Assembly (NCBI GenBank): GCA_034666705.1
Contig: JAXDLH010000458.1
Coordinates: forward strand, 1 to 6,279
DNA: 6,279 nt
Direction of reading: 5' to 3'
Source: JAXDLH01 sp034666705
GTDB lineage: Bacteria > Chloroflexota > UBA6077 > SHYK01
Shown in pieces: positions 1-5,509 of this stretch. Each line of letters starts with the position of its first letter. The stretch's first letter is position 1. The notes under the pieces are model-generated. The model was not told the origin of the DNA. It searched no databases and saw only the letters and a program-made list of their open reading frames with translations. Made by a program: the position numbers and the translations under genes.

Positions 1-200
1 CGCGGGTCGGCCACCGCCTCCTGCGCCGCCTGCACTACGTGGTCCGGGCTCGGCAGGTCGGGGTCGCCAATACCCAGACTGATTACGTCAAAGCCAGCGG
101 CGCGCTTGGCGGCGATGCGGCGGTCGACCTCGGCGAAGAGGTAGGGCGGCAGGCTCTCGATGCGCTTGGCGGCGCGGATCGTTCCGGACTCAGCCGACAC
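1..200 (-). CDS. dapL: LL-diaminopimelate aminotransferase, N-terminal part (runs off left edge)
   Basis: PLP-dependent class I/II aminotransferase that converts tetrahydrodipicolinate plus glutamate to LL-2,6-diaminopimelate in the cytoplasm, bypassing the succinylase or acetylase branches. Only the first 66 codons lie in the window; the family is usually about 390-400 aa. The visible N-terminus has the family pattern: a basic RIESLPPYLFAEVDRRIAAK stretch (residues 13-32) followed by the strand SLGIGDPDLP (residues 41-50), which opens the aminotransferase fold. The start is a GTG at 198-200, overlapping the last 11 nt of dapF. It was chosen because a GGGAGG Shine-Dalgarno (207-212, inside dapF) sits 6 nt upstream and no in-frame ATG is seen. 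The overlap and lack of a gap indicate one transcript with dapF and translational coupling. The PLP lysine lies outside the window, so LL-DAP aminotransferase is inferred from the N-terminal signature plus the dapF context; a related aspartate-type aminotransferase is the main alternative. Confidence 0.85.
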   Translation of the reverse strand, partial: MSAESGTIRAAKRIESLPPYLFAEVDRRIAAKRAAGFDVISLGIGDPDLPSPDHVVQAAQEAVADP

Positions 201-1083
201 CAATGGCCTCCCGATTCAAATTGGGGATCGCGGATTGCGCGGGCGTGCGCAGGGACCAGGCGCCGGTGAAGACGTACGCGGTGGGGCCGGTCATGAGGAT
301 CGCGCCATCCGGGGCGCGGTCGATCGTGAGGCTGCCGCCGGGCAGGTCGACCTGCATCGGGAACCGGGCCAGCCCACGCCGCTCGGCGACAACCGCCGTG
401 GCGCACGCGCCGGTGCCGCAGGCGAGGGTGATCCCCGCACCGCGCTCCCACACCCGCACCCGCAGGTGCTCCGGGTTCAAGACCTCGCACACCTCGAAAT
501 TCGTGCGCTGGGGGAATATGGCCGCGTGCTCCACCTGGGGGCCGATCCGTTCCAGCTCGTACCCCTCGAGCACGCCGGGCCCGACAAAGGTCACGGCGTG
601 CGGATTGCCCATCGAGGCGCACGAGAGCATCAGGTGCTCGCCGGCCACGTCGAGCGCCACGTCCAGCGCGTCGGTACCGACCACCGCCACCGGGATCTCG
701 CGCGGCGCCAGGATCGGCCGGCCCATGTTCACGGTCACGTCGCCGTCCTCGCGCATCGCGATCACGGTCACGCCGGCGCCGGTCTCGACCCGCAGCTCGG
801 GGTCGCCGAGGCCGTAGCGGTCGTGCACGTAGCGGCCGAGGCAGCGCACGCCGTTGCCGCAGCTTGCGGATTCCGAGCCATCCGGGTTGAACATTCGCAT
901 GCGCGCGTCGGCCTGGTCCGAGGGCACGATCAGCAGCAGCCCGTCGGAGCCGACGCCGAAGTGGCGGTCGCACATCTGGCGGGCCAACTCGGCCCAGTAA
1001 GCGTCGTCACGATCATCGCGGCTCGTCAGCAGATCGACGAGCACGAAATCGTTGCCGGCGCCGTGCATCTTCACGAACTGCAC
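190..1083 (-). CDS. dapF: Diaminopimelate epimerase
   Basis: Cofactor-independent racemase that interconverts LL- and meso-diaminopimelate, giving the cross-linking residue of peptidoglycan and the precursor of lysine. The protein is 297 aa, close to the family norm of about 270-300. Both halves of the two-cysteine active site are visible: Cys75 in SCGNGVRC and Cys222 in LACGTGACA. The N-terminal KMHGAGNDF (residues 5-13) and the MGNPHAV motif (158-164) are also typical. I place the start at GTG 1081-1083, not further upstream, because GGAGGG (1091-1096) lies 7 nt before it and the family begins with (M)xFxKMHGxGNDF. A reading frame continues upstream to 1116, but it would add 11 residues with no family match. 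The gene is transcribed leftwards ahead of dapL; a CATAAT box at 1139-1144 could be its -10. Identification is secure. Confidence 0.97.
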   Translation of the reverse strand: MQFVKMHGAGNDFVLVDLLTSRDDRDDAYWAELARQMCDRHFGVGSDGLLLIVPSDQADARMRMFNPDGSESASCGNGVRCLGRYVHDRYGLGDPELRVETGAGVTVIAMREDGDVTVNMGRPILAPREIPVAVVGTDALDVALDVAGEHLMLSCASMGNPHAVTFVGPGVLEGYELERIGPQVEHAAIFPQRTNFEVCEVLNPEHLRVRVWERGAGITLACGTGACATAVVAERRGLARFPMQVDLPGGSLTIDRAPDGAILMTGPTAYVFTGAWSLRTPAQSAIPNLNREAIGVG

Positions 1084-1138
1084 GTGGCTTCCCTCCGCCG
1101 TAATCGCGGGCCGCACAGGTCATCCCGCGGAGTGCGAC

Positions 1139-1144
1139 ATTATG
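1139..1144 (-). promoter_or_regulatory. Candidate -10 box for the dapF-dapL operon
   Basis: Read on the minus strand the bases are CATAAT, five of six matching TATAAT, about 55 nt upstream of the dapF GTG. A transcript starting 6-7 nt downstream would carry a leader of about 50 nt that includes the GGAGGG ribosome site. No good TTGACA-like -35 is seen at 16-18 bp spacing, so this is a sequence-only guess. The same hexamer occurs upstream of miaA. Confidence 0.35.
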
Positions 1145-1177
1145 CCCCACCGGGCCGAACGCGACGTCGCCGCACGC

Positions 1178-1183
1178 TACACT
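1178..1183 (+). promoter_or_regulatory. Candidate -10 box for the Uma2 remnant
   Basis: TACACT lies 30 bp upstream of the ATG at 1214, in the divergent spacer shared with dapF, at a sensible distance for a plus-strand promoter. The expected -35 region has no convincing match. If active, it would still transcribe the broken gene. Confidence 0.3.
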
Positions 1184-1213
1184 CCACGGTATCAAGCCAC
1201 CGAGAGCCCAGCC

Positions 1214-1720
1214 ATGACCACGTCGGCGACCGATATCCTTGTCCTCGAGTCCGGCGCCCATCTCACCCGCGCGGAGTTCTACCGCCGCTACTGCGCCTCG
1301 CCCCGGAAGTTCGAGGCCGAGTCGGTCGAACGAGTCGTCTATGTAGCCTCTCCTGTCTCTCGTCGGCATGGCCTGTCGCATGCGGTGGCGATGGCCTGGC
1401 TTAGCCTCTATTGGGAGCGCCACCCGGAAGGCGCCCCGCAGCTCGTGGGCGAGATCGCGGCCAGCTCGGCCTCGTACAACCTCCACGAGAAGCTGCGCGT
1501 GTATCGTCGCAACGGCGTGCCGGAGTACGTGGTATGACCCGTACTCGACGGAAGCCTCAAATGGTTCCGACTGCAGGACGGTGAGGACGTTCCGATCGAG
1601 CCGGATGCGAACGGCGTGATCGAGAGTAGCGCGTTCCCCGGCCTCCGCCTGGCGGTCGACCGACTGCTCGCCCTTGACCCCGCCGGCGTTCGCGCCGCGC
1701 TGGACCCGCCGACCGAGTAG
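1214..1720 (+). pseudogene. Uma2-family (DUF820) putative endonuclease, degraded
   Basis: Uma2 proteins are PD-(D/E)XK nuclease-fold proteins of about 190-220 aa, very abundant in Chloroflexota and cyanobacteria, with no settled biological role. Translation from ATG 1214 gives a typical N-terminus (RAEFYRRYCASP, then VVYVASPVSRRHG) and the late core EIAASSASYNLHEKLRVYRR (residues 80-99), which carries the family's Glu80 and Lys93. Two lesions are visible. A TGA at 1535-1537 stands where relatives have a Trp codon (EYVVW-VLDG), and the same frame then continues for 60 codons with clear family sequence (WFRLQDG, SSAFPGLRLAVDRLL) to TAG at 1718. Also, about 40 residues expected between AWLSLYWERHP and EGAPQLV (junction near 1424-1430) are missing; that block normally holds the catalytic Asp. 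The usual YD of the core is YN here. A 107-aa truncated product from 1214-1537 is possible but should lack nuclease activity. TGA recoding is unlikely because neighbouring genes stop at TGA. Confidence 0.85.
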
Positions 1721-1734
1721 CGCTCACCGCTCGG
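1713..1734. terminator. Weak hairpin across the convergent stop codons
   Basis: CCGAG (1713-1717) plus GCG (1720-1722) can pair with CGCTCGG (1728-1734), with a 2-nt bulge and a CTCAC loop. The hairpin spans the TAG of the Uma2 remnant and the TGA of miaA, which are only 3 bp apart. There is no U-tract on either side, so it would be at best a weak bidirectional terminator. Confidence 0.25.
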
Positions 1735-2650
1735 CTGGCTGCGCGTCCGTCTCGATCGCCACGAGTGCTTGGTCCACCAGGTTTGGCGCATCCGCGTCGA
1801 GCCAGTGGACGCGGGGGTCGGCACGCAGCCACGTCTCCTGGCGACGCACGAAGGCATTCGTCGCGCGCTGCACCTGCGTAACCGCCTCGGTCAGCTCCAG
1901 CTCGCCCCGCACCACGCGCACCATCTCGCGGTAGCCGGTCGCGCTCATCGCAGGCAGCGTCGGCGCAAAGCCCATCGCCAGCAGTACCCGCACCTCGTCG
2001 AGCCAGCCGGCGGCCAGCATCGCCGCGATGCGCCCCCCGATCCGCGCGTGCAGCGCCGGCCGGGGTCGCCGCAGCCCGATCCAGGTCGCCGGCAGCGCCG
2101 CCTCCCGCGTGCGCCCAACCTGGGAGAACGGATACCCATTAGCGAGTGTCACCTCGAGGGCCCGCAGCACCCGGCGCCGGTTCTGGCGGTCGATCCGCTC
2201 GGCAGCCTCGGGGTCGAGCGCGCGGAGCCAAGCGTCGAGCCGCTCGTGCCCCCTATCTCCAGCATCGGCGCGCTCCAGCCACGCCCGCAACGGCCGGCTC
2301 CCGCCCGCCGGCTGGATGCGGTCGACTACCGCCTGCAAATAGTGCGGGCTGCCACCAACCAGCAAGGCCGGCCGACCGCGCGCCGCGATCGCCGCCAGGG
2401 TCCGGGTGGCTGCACGCTGGTACTCGACCACGCTGTACGGCTGGTCCGGGTAGGCGACGTCGACCAGGTGATGCGGCACGGCCGCGCGCTCGGCCGCGGA
2501 GGGTTTGGCCGTGCCGACGTCCATGTACCGGTAGACCTGCCGCGAGTCGGCGGACACGATCTCCGCGTCGAGCCGGGCGGCGAGCGCGAGCGCCAGCTCG
2601 GTCTTGCCCACGGCGGTGGCCCCGGTCAGGACGACGAGTGGCGGCTGCAT
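1724..2650 (-). CDS. miaA: tRNA dimethylallyltransferase (tRNA A37 prenyltransferase)
   Basis: Transfers the dimethylallyl group of DMAPP to N6 of adenosine 37 in tRNAs that read codons starting with U, giving i6A, which supports reading-frame maintenance. The protein is 308 aa, the normal bacterial length. Visible motifs in order: P-loop GATAVGKT (residues 10-17); SADSRQVYRYMDVGTAKP (33-50), holding the expected catalytic Asp35; VGGSPHYLQAVVD (98-110); DPEAAERIDRQNRRRVLRALEV (146-167); SATGYREM (236-243); and the C-terminal RRQETWLRADPRVHWLD (269-285). The loop VGGSPHY departs from the usual VGGTGLY, with Ser in place of the conserved Thr. The start is ATG 2648-2650, because the protein aligns from its first residues with the family. 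The best purine-rich match, GGAG, is about 14 nt upstream, too far to be a good ribosome site, and a -10-like box lies only 6 nt away, so the message may be leaderless. The gene runs divergently from the ROK kinase. Confidence 0.97.
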   Translation of the reverse strand: MQPPLVVLTGATAVGKTELALALAARLDAEIVSADSRQVYRYMDVGTAKPSAAERAAVPHHLVDVAYPDQPYSVVEYQRAATRTLAAIAARGRPALLVGGSPHYLQAVVDRIQPAGGSRPLRAWLERADAGDRGHERLDAWLRALDPEAAERIDRQNRRRVLRALEVTLANGYPFSQVGRTREAALPATWIGLRRPRPALHARIGGRIAAMLAAGWLDEVRVLLAMGFAPTLPAMSATGYREMVRVVRGELELTEAVTQVQRATNAFVRRQETWLRADPRVHWLDADAPNLVDQALVAIETDAQPAER

Positions 2651-2656
2651 GAAAGA

Positions 2657-2662
2657 ATTATG
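2657..2662 (-). promoter_or_regulatory. Candidate -10 box for miaA (possible leaderless transcript)
   Basis: On the minus strand this reads CATAAT, followed by six bases and then the miaA ATG. Standard -10 to start-site spacing would begin transcription at or within a base of the ATG, matching the lack of a well-placed Shine-Dalgarno. The -35 region would fall inside the adjacent palindromic repeat, and no TTGACA-like match is seen there. Confidence 0.4.
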
Positions 2663-2720
2663 GGCTCCAGCCCCCGCTCATGTGCTTCGACAGGCTCAGC
2701 ATGAGCGGGGCACGGAGCCC
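2662..2720. repeat. Long imperfect palindrome (REP-like element)
   Basis: Arms at 2662-2682 and 2700-2720 are inverted copies with 18 of 21 positions matching. The innermost 11 bp (CCCCGCTCATG / CATGAGCGGGG) are perfect, as are the outer 7 (GGGCTCC / GGAGCCC). They enclose a 17-nt loop containing CTTCGACAGGCTCAG. It begins at the edge of the miaA -10 box. The CTTCGACAGGCTCAG core flanked by CGCTCAYG arms resembles interspersed palindromes I associate with intergenic DNA of environmental Chloroflexota; that family assignment is from memory and inference. There is no U-tract, and its position upstream of two divergent genes argues against a terminator. Confidence 0.75.
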
Positions 2721-2830
2721 TGTACAGCGCGGCGAGGTGGAGCAGGCGGCTCAAGCCCAGCCGGCGCGCGCCCTCGCCCTCATTGGCATCCAAATGGAAA
2801 ACTGAATGGCCCTGCTCAAGGAGGAAGGGA

Positions 2831-2853
2831 ACGGGCTCAGCACGAGCGGAGCA
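2831..2853 (+). repeat. Degenerate half-copy of the 2662-2720 palindrome
   Basis: These 23 bases match 2690-2712 at 20 positions: part of the loop plus the right arm, with GGGCTCAGCACGAGCGG here against AGGCTCAGCATGAGCGG there. The expected left arm is not recognisable in the preceding GAGGAAGGGA, so this looks like a decayed or partial second insertion in the same spacer. Confidence 0.55.
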
Positions 2854-2883
2854 GGTAAGCTGTATAGGGCATTATGTGGCGGC

Positions 2884-2889
2884 TATACT
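2884..2889 (+). promoter_or_regulatory. Candidate -10 box for the ROK kinase operon
   Basis: TATACT matches the -10 consensus at five of six positions and would start transcription near 2896, giving a leader of about 25 nt that ends in a GGAGGG ribosome site (2913-2918) before the TTG at 2922. The -35 region (about 2861-2866, TGTATA) is poor. The position supports the TTG start, since the upstream in-frame ATG at 2874 would lie before the transcript begins. Confidence 0.45.
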
Positions 2890-2921
2890 CCGATTACACC
2901 CGCCTTTTGCCCGGAGGGCCT

Positions 2922-3908
2922 TTGGCCGCGGCGGACGCGATCGCCATTACCATCGACCTCGGGGGCACGCAGTTCCGCGTGGCCGCCGTCTCCCAACAGG
3001 GTGAGATGCTCGCCCGCATCGCCGGCCGCAGCCAGGCCGATGCGGAGCCGTCGGTCGTTATCCGCGACCTGATCGCCGCCGTGACCCGGGTGCGCCACGA
3101 GGTCGCCGGGCGGGCCGTGCTCGGCCTCGGCATCGCCGCCCCGGGGCCTATCGACGAGTCAGCGCGCGTGGTGCTCATCGCCCCGAACTTCCCCCGCTGG
3201 CGCGACATCCCGCTCGCCGACGAGTTGGAGCGCGCCACCGGGCTGCCCGCCTATCTCGGCAACGATGCCAACCTGGCCGGGCTCGGCGAGCACCGCTACG
3301 GCGCCGGCCGTGGCGTGCGCAACATGGTGTACCTCACCGTCAGCACCGGCATCGGCGGCGGCATCATCGTCGAGAACAAGCTGCTGCTCGGCGAGCGCGG
3401 CGCCGCCGGTGAGGCGGGCCACATGCAGATCAGTTTCAACGGCCCACCGTGTAGCTGCGGTAATCGCGGCTGCCTCGAGGCGTATGCCTCCGGCCACGGT
3501 CTTGCGAATCAGGCGCGCGAGGCGATCGCGGGGGGCACGTCAACCTCGCTCGCCGAGATCGATGGGCCGGTCACCGCCATCCACATCGCCCGCGCCGCCG
3601 AGGCTGGCGACCCATTCGCCCGCGACCTGGTCACCGGCGCCGGCCGCGCGCTCGGCGTCGGCGTGCGCAACCTGATCCACATCTTCGACCCGGCCATCGT
3701 GGTCATCGGCGGCGGCGTCAGCCAGATGGGGCCGCTCCTCTGGAACCCGATGCGCGAGGTCGTCCAGGCCGAGCCGTACGCCGCCTTCCAGGGCAGCGCG
3801 CGGGTCGAGGCCGCGGCGCTGAAGGACGATTGCGGCCTCGCGGGCGCCGCGGTGATGGTCTTCGAGCCCGAGGCAGCCGGCATGAAGCCCCGCGTCCACG
3901 CCGCATGA
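2922..3908 (+). CDS. ROK-family glucokinase / sugar kinase
   Basis: Cytoplasmic ATP-dependent hexokinase-fold enzyme; the closest match by motif is glucose kinase (glucose to glucose-6-phosphate). The protein is 328 aa from the TTG start, against about 310-325 for the family. Motifs: phosphate-binding DLGGTQFRVA (residues 12-21); APGPID (73-78); GNDANLAGLGE (113-123), with catalytic Asp115; TGIGGGIIV (142-150); the ROK stretch GERGAAGEAGHMQ (157-169); and the structural zinc motif His167 with CSCGNRGCLE (177-186; Cys177, Cys179, Cys184). IDPAIVVIGGGVSQ-type sequence (256-268) is the late ATP-site strand. I chose TTG 2922-2924 because GGAGG lies 4 nt before it and the conserved fold begins a few residues later. 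ATG 2874 would add 16 unmatched residues and overlaps a -10 box. No DNA-binding domain precedes the kinase, so it is an enzyme rather than a ROK repressor. N-acetyl-sugar or mannose kinase activity cannot be excluded. Its stop overlaps the start of the next gene. Confidence 0.9.
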   Translation: MAAADAIAITIDLGGTQFRVAAVSQQGEMLARIAGRSQADAEPSVVIRDLIAAVTRVRHEVAGRAVLGLGIAAPGPIDESARVVLIAPNFPRWRDIPLADELERATGLPAYLGNDANLAGLGEHRYGAGRGVRNMVYLTVSTGIGGGIIVENKLLLGERGAAGEAGHMQISFNGPPCSCGNRGCLEAYASGHGLANQAREAIAGGTSTSLAEIDGPVTAIHIARAAEAGDPFARDLVTGAGRALGVGVRNLIHIFDPAIVVIGGGVSQMGPLLWNPMREVVQAEPYAAFQGSARVEAAALKDDCGLAGAAVMVFEPEAAGMKPRVHAA

Positions 3909-4933
3909 TCGAGTCCCGGCTCGCCGAGTTCTCGGCAGCGGTCGATCGCGCCACCGAGGCGCTCATCCCCAGCCTGCCCGACATGCAGGGCCTCTACGGC
4001 ATGCTGCGTTACCACCTCGGCTGGGTCGACCGCTCGTTGGCGCCCAACCTCGTGCCTGCGGGCAAGAAGCTGCGCCCGACTCTCTGCCTGCTCGTCGCCG
4101 AGGCCGTCTGCGGCGATTGGCGGCGCGCCCTGCCCGCCGCCACCGCGGTCGAGTTGATCCACAACTTCTCGCTCGTGCACGACGACATCCAGGATCGCAG
4201 CCCCCTCCGCCACTTCCGCGAGACCCTCTGGGTGTGGCAGGGGGAGGCCCAGGCGATCAATGCGGGCGACGCGCTGCTGGTGATCGCCGAGCAGGCTCTC
4301 ACCGATACCGAGCCGCGCCTCCCGGCCGAGGTCGCCCTCACCGCCCTGCGCACCCTCAACCGCGCCTGCCTGGGCCTCTGCGAGGGCCAGTACCTCGACA
4401 TGCGCTTCGAGCACGAGCTGTCGATCACCCTCGAAGAGTACATGGCGATGATCGGCCGCAAGACCGCCCGCCTGTTCCAGTGCGCGGCAGAGCTGGGCGC
4501 CTACTGCGCCGGCGCGGACCCCGCGCTGCAGGCGCGCGCCGCGGCGCTCGGCGAGGCGCTGGGCATGGCATTCCAGGTGGCCGACGACCTCCTGGGCACC
4601 TGGGCACCGGAGAGCGAGAGCGGCAAGCCCCCGCTCGACGTGCAGACCCGCAAGAAGAACCTGCCGGCCGTGCTCGGCCTGCACGCGCCCCCCTCGCCCG
4701 CGTCGGACCGGCTCCGCACGCTCTACAGCCTCGACCGCGACCTGTCAGCCGACGAGACCGCCGAGGCGACCCGCCTGCTCGAAGAGTTGGGAGTGCGCGA
4801 CGAGGCGGTAGCGCGCGCCCGCGCCTACCAGGTGGAGGCGCTCCAACTCGTCGAAGCGATCGGCGCCTCGGATCTCCACGGCGACGTCACCGGCCTGCGC
4901 ACCTTCATTAAGATGGCGCTCCCGACAATCTAG
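3905..4933 (+). CDS. Polyprenyl diphosphate synthase (probable GGPP-type)
   Basis: Trans-isoprenyl diphosphate synthase that condenses isopentenyl diphosphate onto allylic diphosphates, feeding carotenoid, quinone or other terpenoid synthesis. Length 342 aa, normal for the family. Motifs: GKKLRP (residues 53-58, substrate binding); first Asp-rich motif DDIQD (93-97) in NFSLVHDDIQDRSPLRHFRETLW, followed by GEAQAINAGD (113-122); GQYLDM (161-166); KTARLFQ (186-192); and second motif FQVADDLLGTW (223-233), in which the last Asp of DDxxD is Gly, as in many bacterial members; then KKNLP (250-254). The first motif has no two-residue insertion, and Phe88 sits five residues before it, a pattern tied to C20 product length in archaeal-type enzymes, so GGPP is my best guess. 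The ATG shares ATGA with the kinase stop and no independent ribosome site is obvious, so translation is probably coupled by reinitiation. No terminator hairpin with a U-tract is seen downstream. Confidence 0.9.
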   Translation: MIESRLAEFSAAVDRATEALIPSLPDMQGLYGMLRYHLGWVDRSLAPNLVPAGKKLRPTLCLLVAEAVCGDWRRALPAATAVELIHNFSLVHDDIQDRSPLRHFRETLWVWQGEAQAINAGDALLVIAEQALTDTEPRLPAEVALTALRTLNRACLGLCEGQYLDMRFEHELSITLEEYMAMIGRKTARLFQCAAELGAYCAGADPALQARAAALGEALGMAFQVADDLLGTWAPESESGKPPLDVQTRKKNLPAVLGLHAPPSPASDRLRTLYSLDRDLSADETAEATRLLEELGVRDEAVARARAYQVEALQLVEAIGASDLHGDVTGLRTFIKMALPTI

Positions 4934-4953
4934 GCGCCGCCTGGGTGAGTTAC

Positions 4954-5034
4954 ATGGGAGACTTCACGTTAGGAGCCAACGCGTCGCTGCCGGCGACCGT
5001 GGAGCGCGAGGGTCGAGTTCTCTACGCAGCCTGA
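4954..5034 (+). other. Orphan 26-codon frame, possible nucleotidyltransferase tail relic
   Basis: An ATG-to-TGA frame in the spacer after the prenyltransferase ends in VEREGRVLYAA. That ending resembles the C-terminus of small MNT-type nucleotidyltransferases, which often finish with (V/I)xREGxxLY. Nothing of the upstream catalytic GSxxxG...DxD region is present in the window, and no HEPN partner follows. It is either a decayed remnant or chance. Confidence 0.2.
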
Positions 5035-5066
5035 GCTCCGCCCGCCGCCAGTTGACGTTATGCGAC

Positions 5067-5121
5067 TGCCGGCTCACCCTCTTCACGGCTCACCACCGCC
5101 GGGATCAGTCCGTGAGCGGCA
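5067..5121. repeat. Spaced inverted repeat downstream of the DUF5615 gene
   Basis: TGCCGGCTCAC (5067-5077) and GTGAGCGGCA (5112-5121) are complementary except for one bulged base, with a 34-nt spacer that contains a second CGGCTCACC (5086-5094). It could fold as a stem beyond the 3' end of the leftward DUF433-DUF5615 transcript, but no U-tract follows on that strand. Role unknown. Confidence 0.3.
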
Positions 5122-5134
5122 TCAGGCTCGCGAC

Positions 5135-5509
5135 CTACGCCTCCGCTTGCTCCTCGGTAGCGAAGAGAGCGAGCTCCAGCAACTGATTGACGGCTGCCTC
5201 CGCGGTGAGTAGTCGTGCCACCCGGTGGAGCGCCGCCAGCTTAGTCCCCAGATCGAGCTGCTGGCGGACCAGGACGATGCCGGGATGGCTGCGTCCTTCT
5301 CGCTGCCAGCGATGGTGGAGCGGCGCAACATCTTGCTGGTTGTGCGTAACGAGCACCGCGTCCAACTGGGCTGCGGTGATGAGATGCCGCTCGTCGCTCT
5401 GGCCGCCAACGCCAAGCTCGCTGGGGAGATACAGTACGTGGCCCGCCGCGCGAAGCGGACGGACTATGCGGTGATCGACGGCGCAGTCGTCAAGGTATAT
5501 CGACGCCAC
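5135..5509 (-). CDS. DUF5615 family PIN-like protein (toxin-like)
   Basis: A 124-aa protein with the layout of the DUF5615 PIN-like family, putative Mg-dependent ribonucleases usually paired with a DUF433 gene. Visible features: an N-terminal strand ending in the acidic pair Asp7-Asp8 (IYLDD); LRAAGH (residues 19-24), typical after the first helix; QSDERHLITAAQLDAVLVTHN (37-57), with Asp39/Glu40 at the second acidic position; Asp60 in THNQQD (family usually TxDxDF); PGIVLVRQ (76-83); and a C-terminal helical part. The third site lacks the usual first Asp (N57 instead), so catalysis may be altered. The start is GTG 5507-5509, inside the end of the DUF433 gene (20-bp overlap), with only a weak GAAGAA purine stretch upstream, so translation is probably coupled. 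Toxin activity is inferred from family context, not shown by sequence. Confidence 0.7.
   Translation of the reverse strand: MASIYLDDCAVDHRIVRPLRAAGHVLYLPSELGVGGQSDERHLITAAQLDAVLVTHNQQDVAPLHHRWQREGRSHPGIVLVRQQLDLGTKLAALHRVARLLTAEAAVNQLLELALFATEEQAEA

Noticed and set aside
1052..1213. An upstream in-frame extension of the Uma2 remnant (54 extra codons from ATG 1052).
   Set aside because: It overlaps the dapF start region antisense, has no family similarity, and the family's N-terminus begins at the ATG at 1214.
160..1404. Long plus-strand frames of up to 414 codons opposite dapF and further right.
   Set aside because: They are antisense to a secure dapF and are rich in Arg/Ala/His as expected of shadow frames in high-GC DNA; no domain is recognisable.
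1535..1537. TGA read as tryptophan or glycine (alternative genetic code), which would rescue the Uma2 gene.
   Set aside because: dapF, miaA, the ROK kinase and the DUF433 gene all terminate at TGA at their expected ends, and the Uma2 gene has a separate deletion as well.
1769..2704. A 311-codon plus-strand frame opposite miaA.
   Set aside because: It is a shadow of miaA; composition is that of a mirrored GC-rich gene and it has no motif.
2662..2853. A CRISPR array based on the repeated GCTCAG...GAGCGG blocks.
   Set aside because: There are only two unequal copies, no regular spacing and no cas genes; an interspersed palindrome explains them better.
2783..3004. Short plus-strand frames in the miaA-kinase spacer, for example from ATG 2783 and ATG 2806.
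   Set aside because: They cross the repeat half-copy and the kinase start in the wrong frames, and have no recognisable domain.
3509..4684. A 391-codon minus-strand frame opposite the kinase and prenyltransferase genes.
   Set aside because: It spans the antisense of two well-identified genes and shows no protein family signature.
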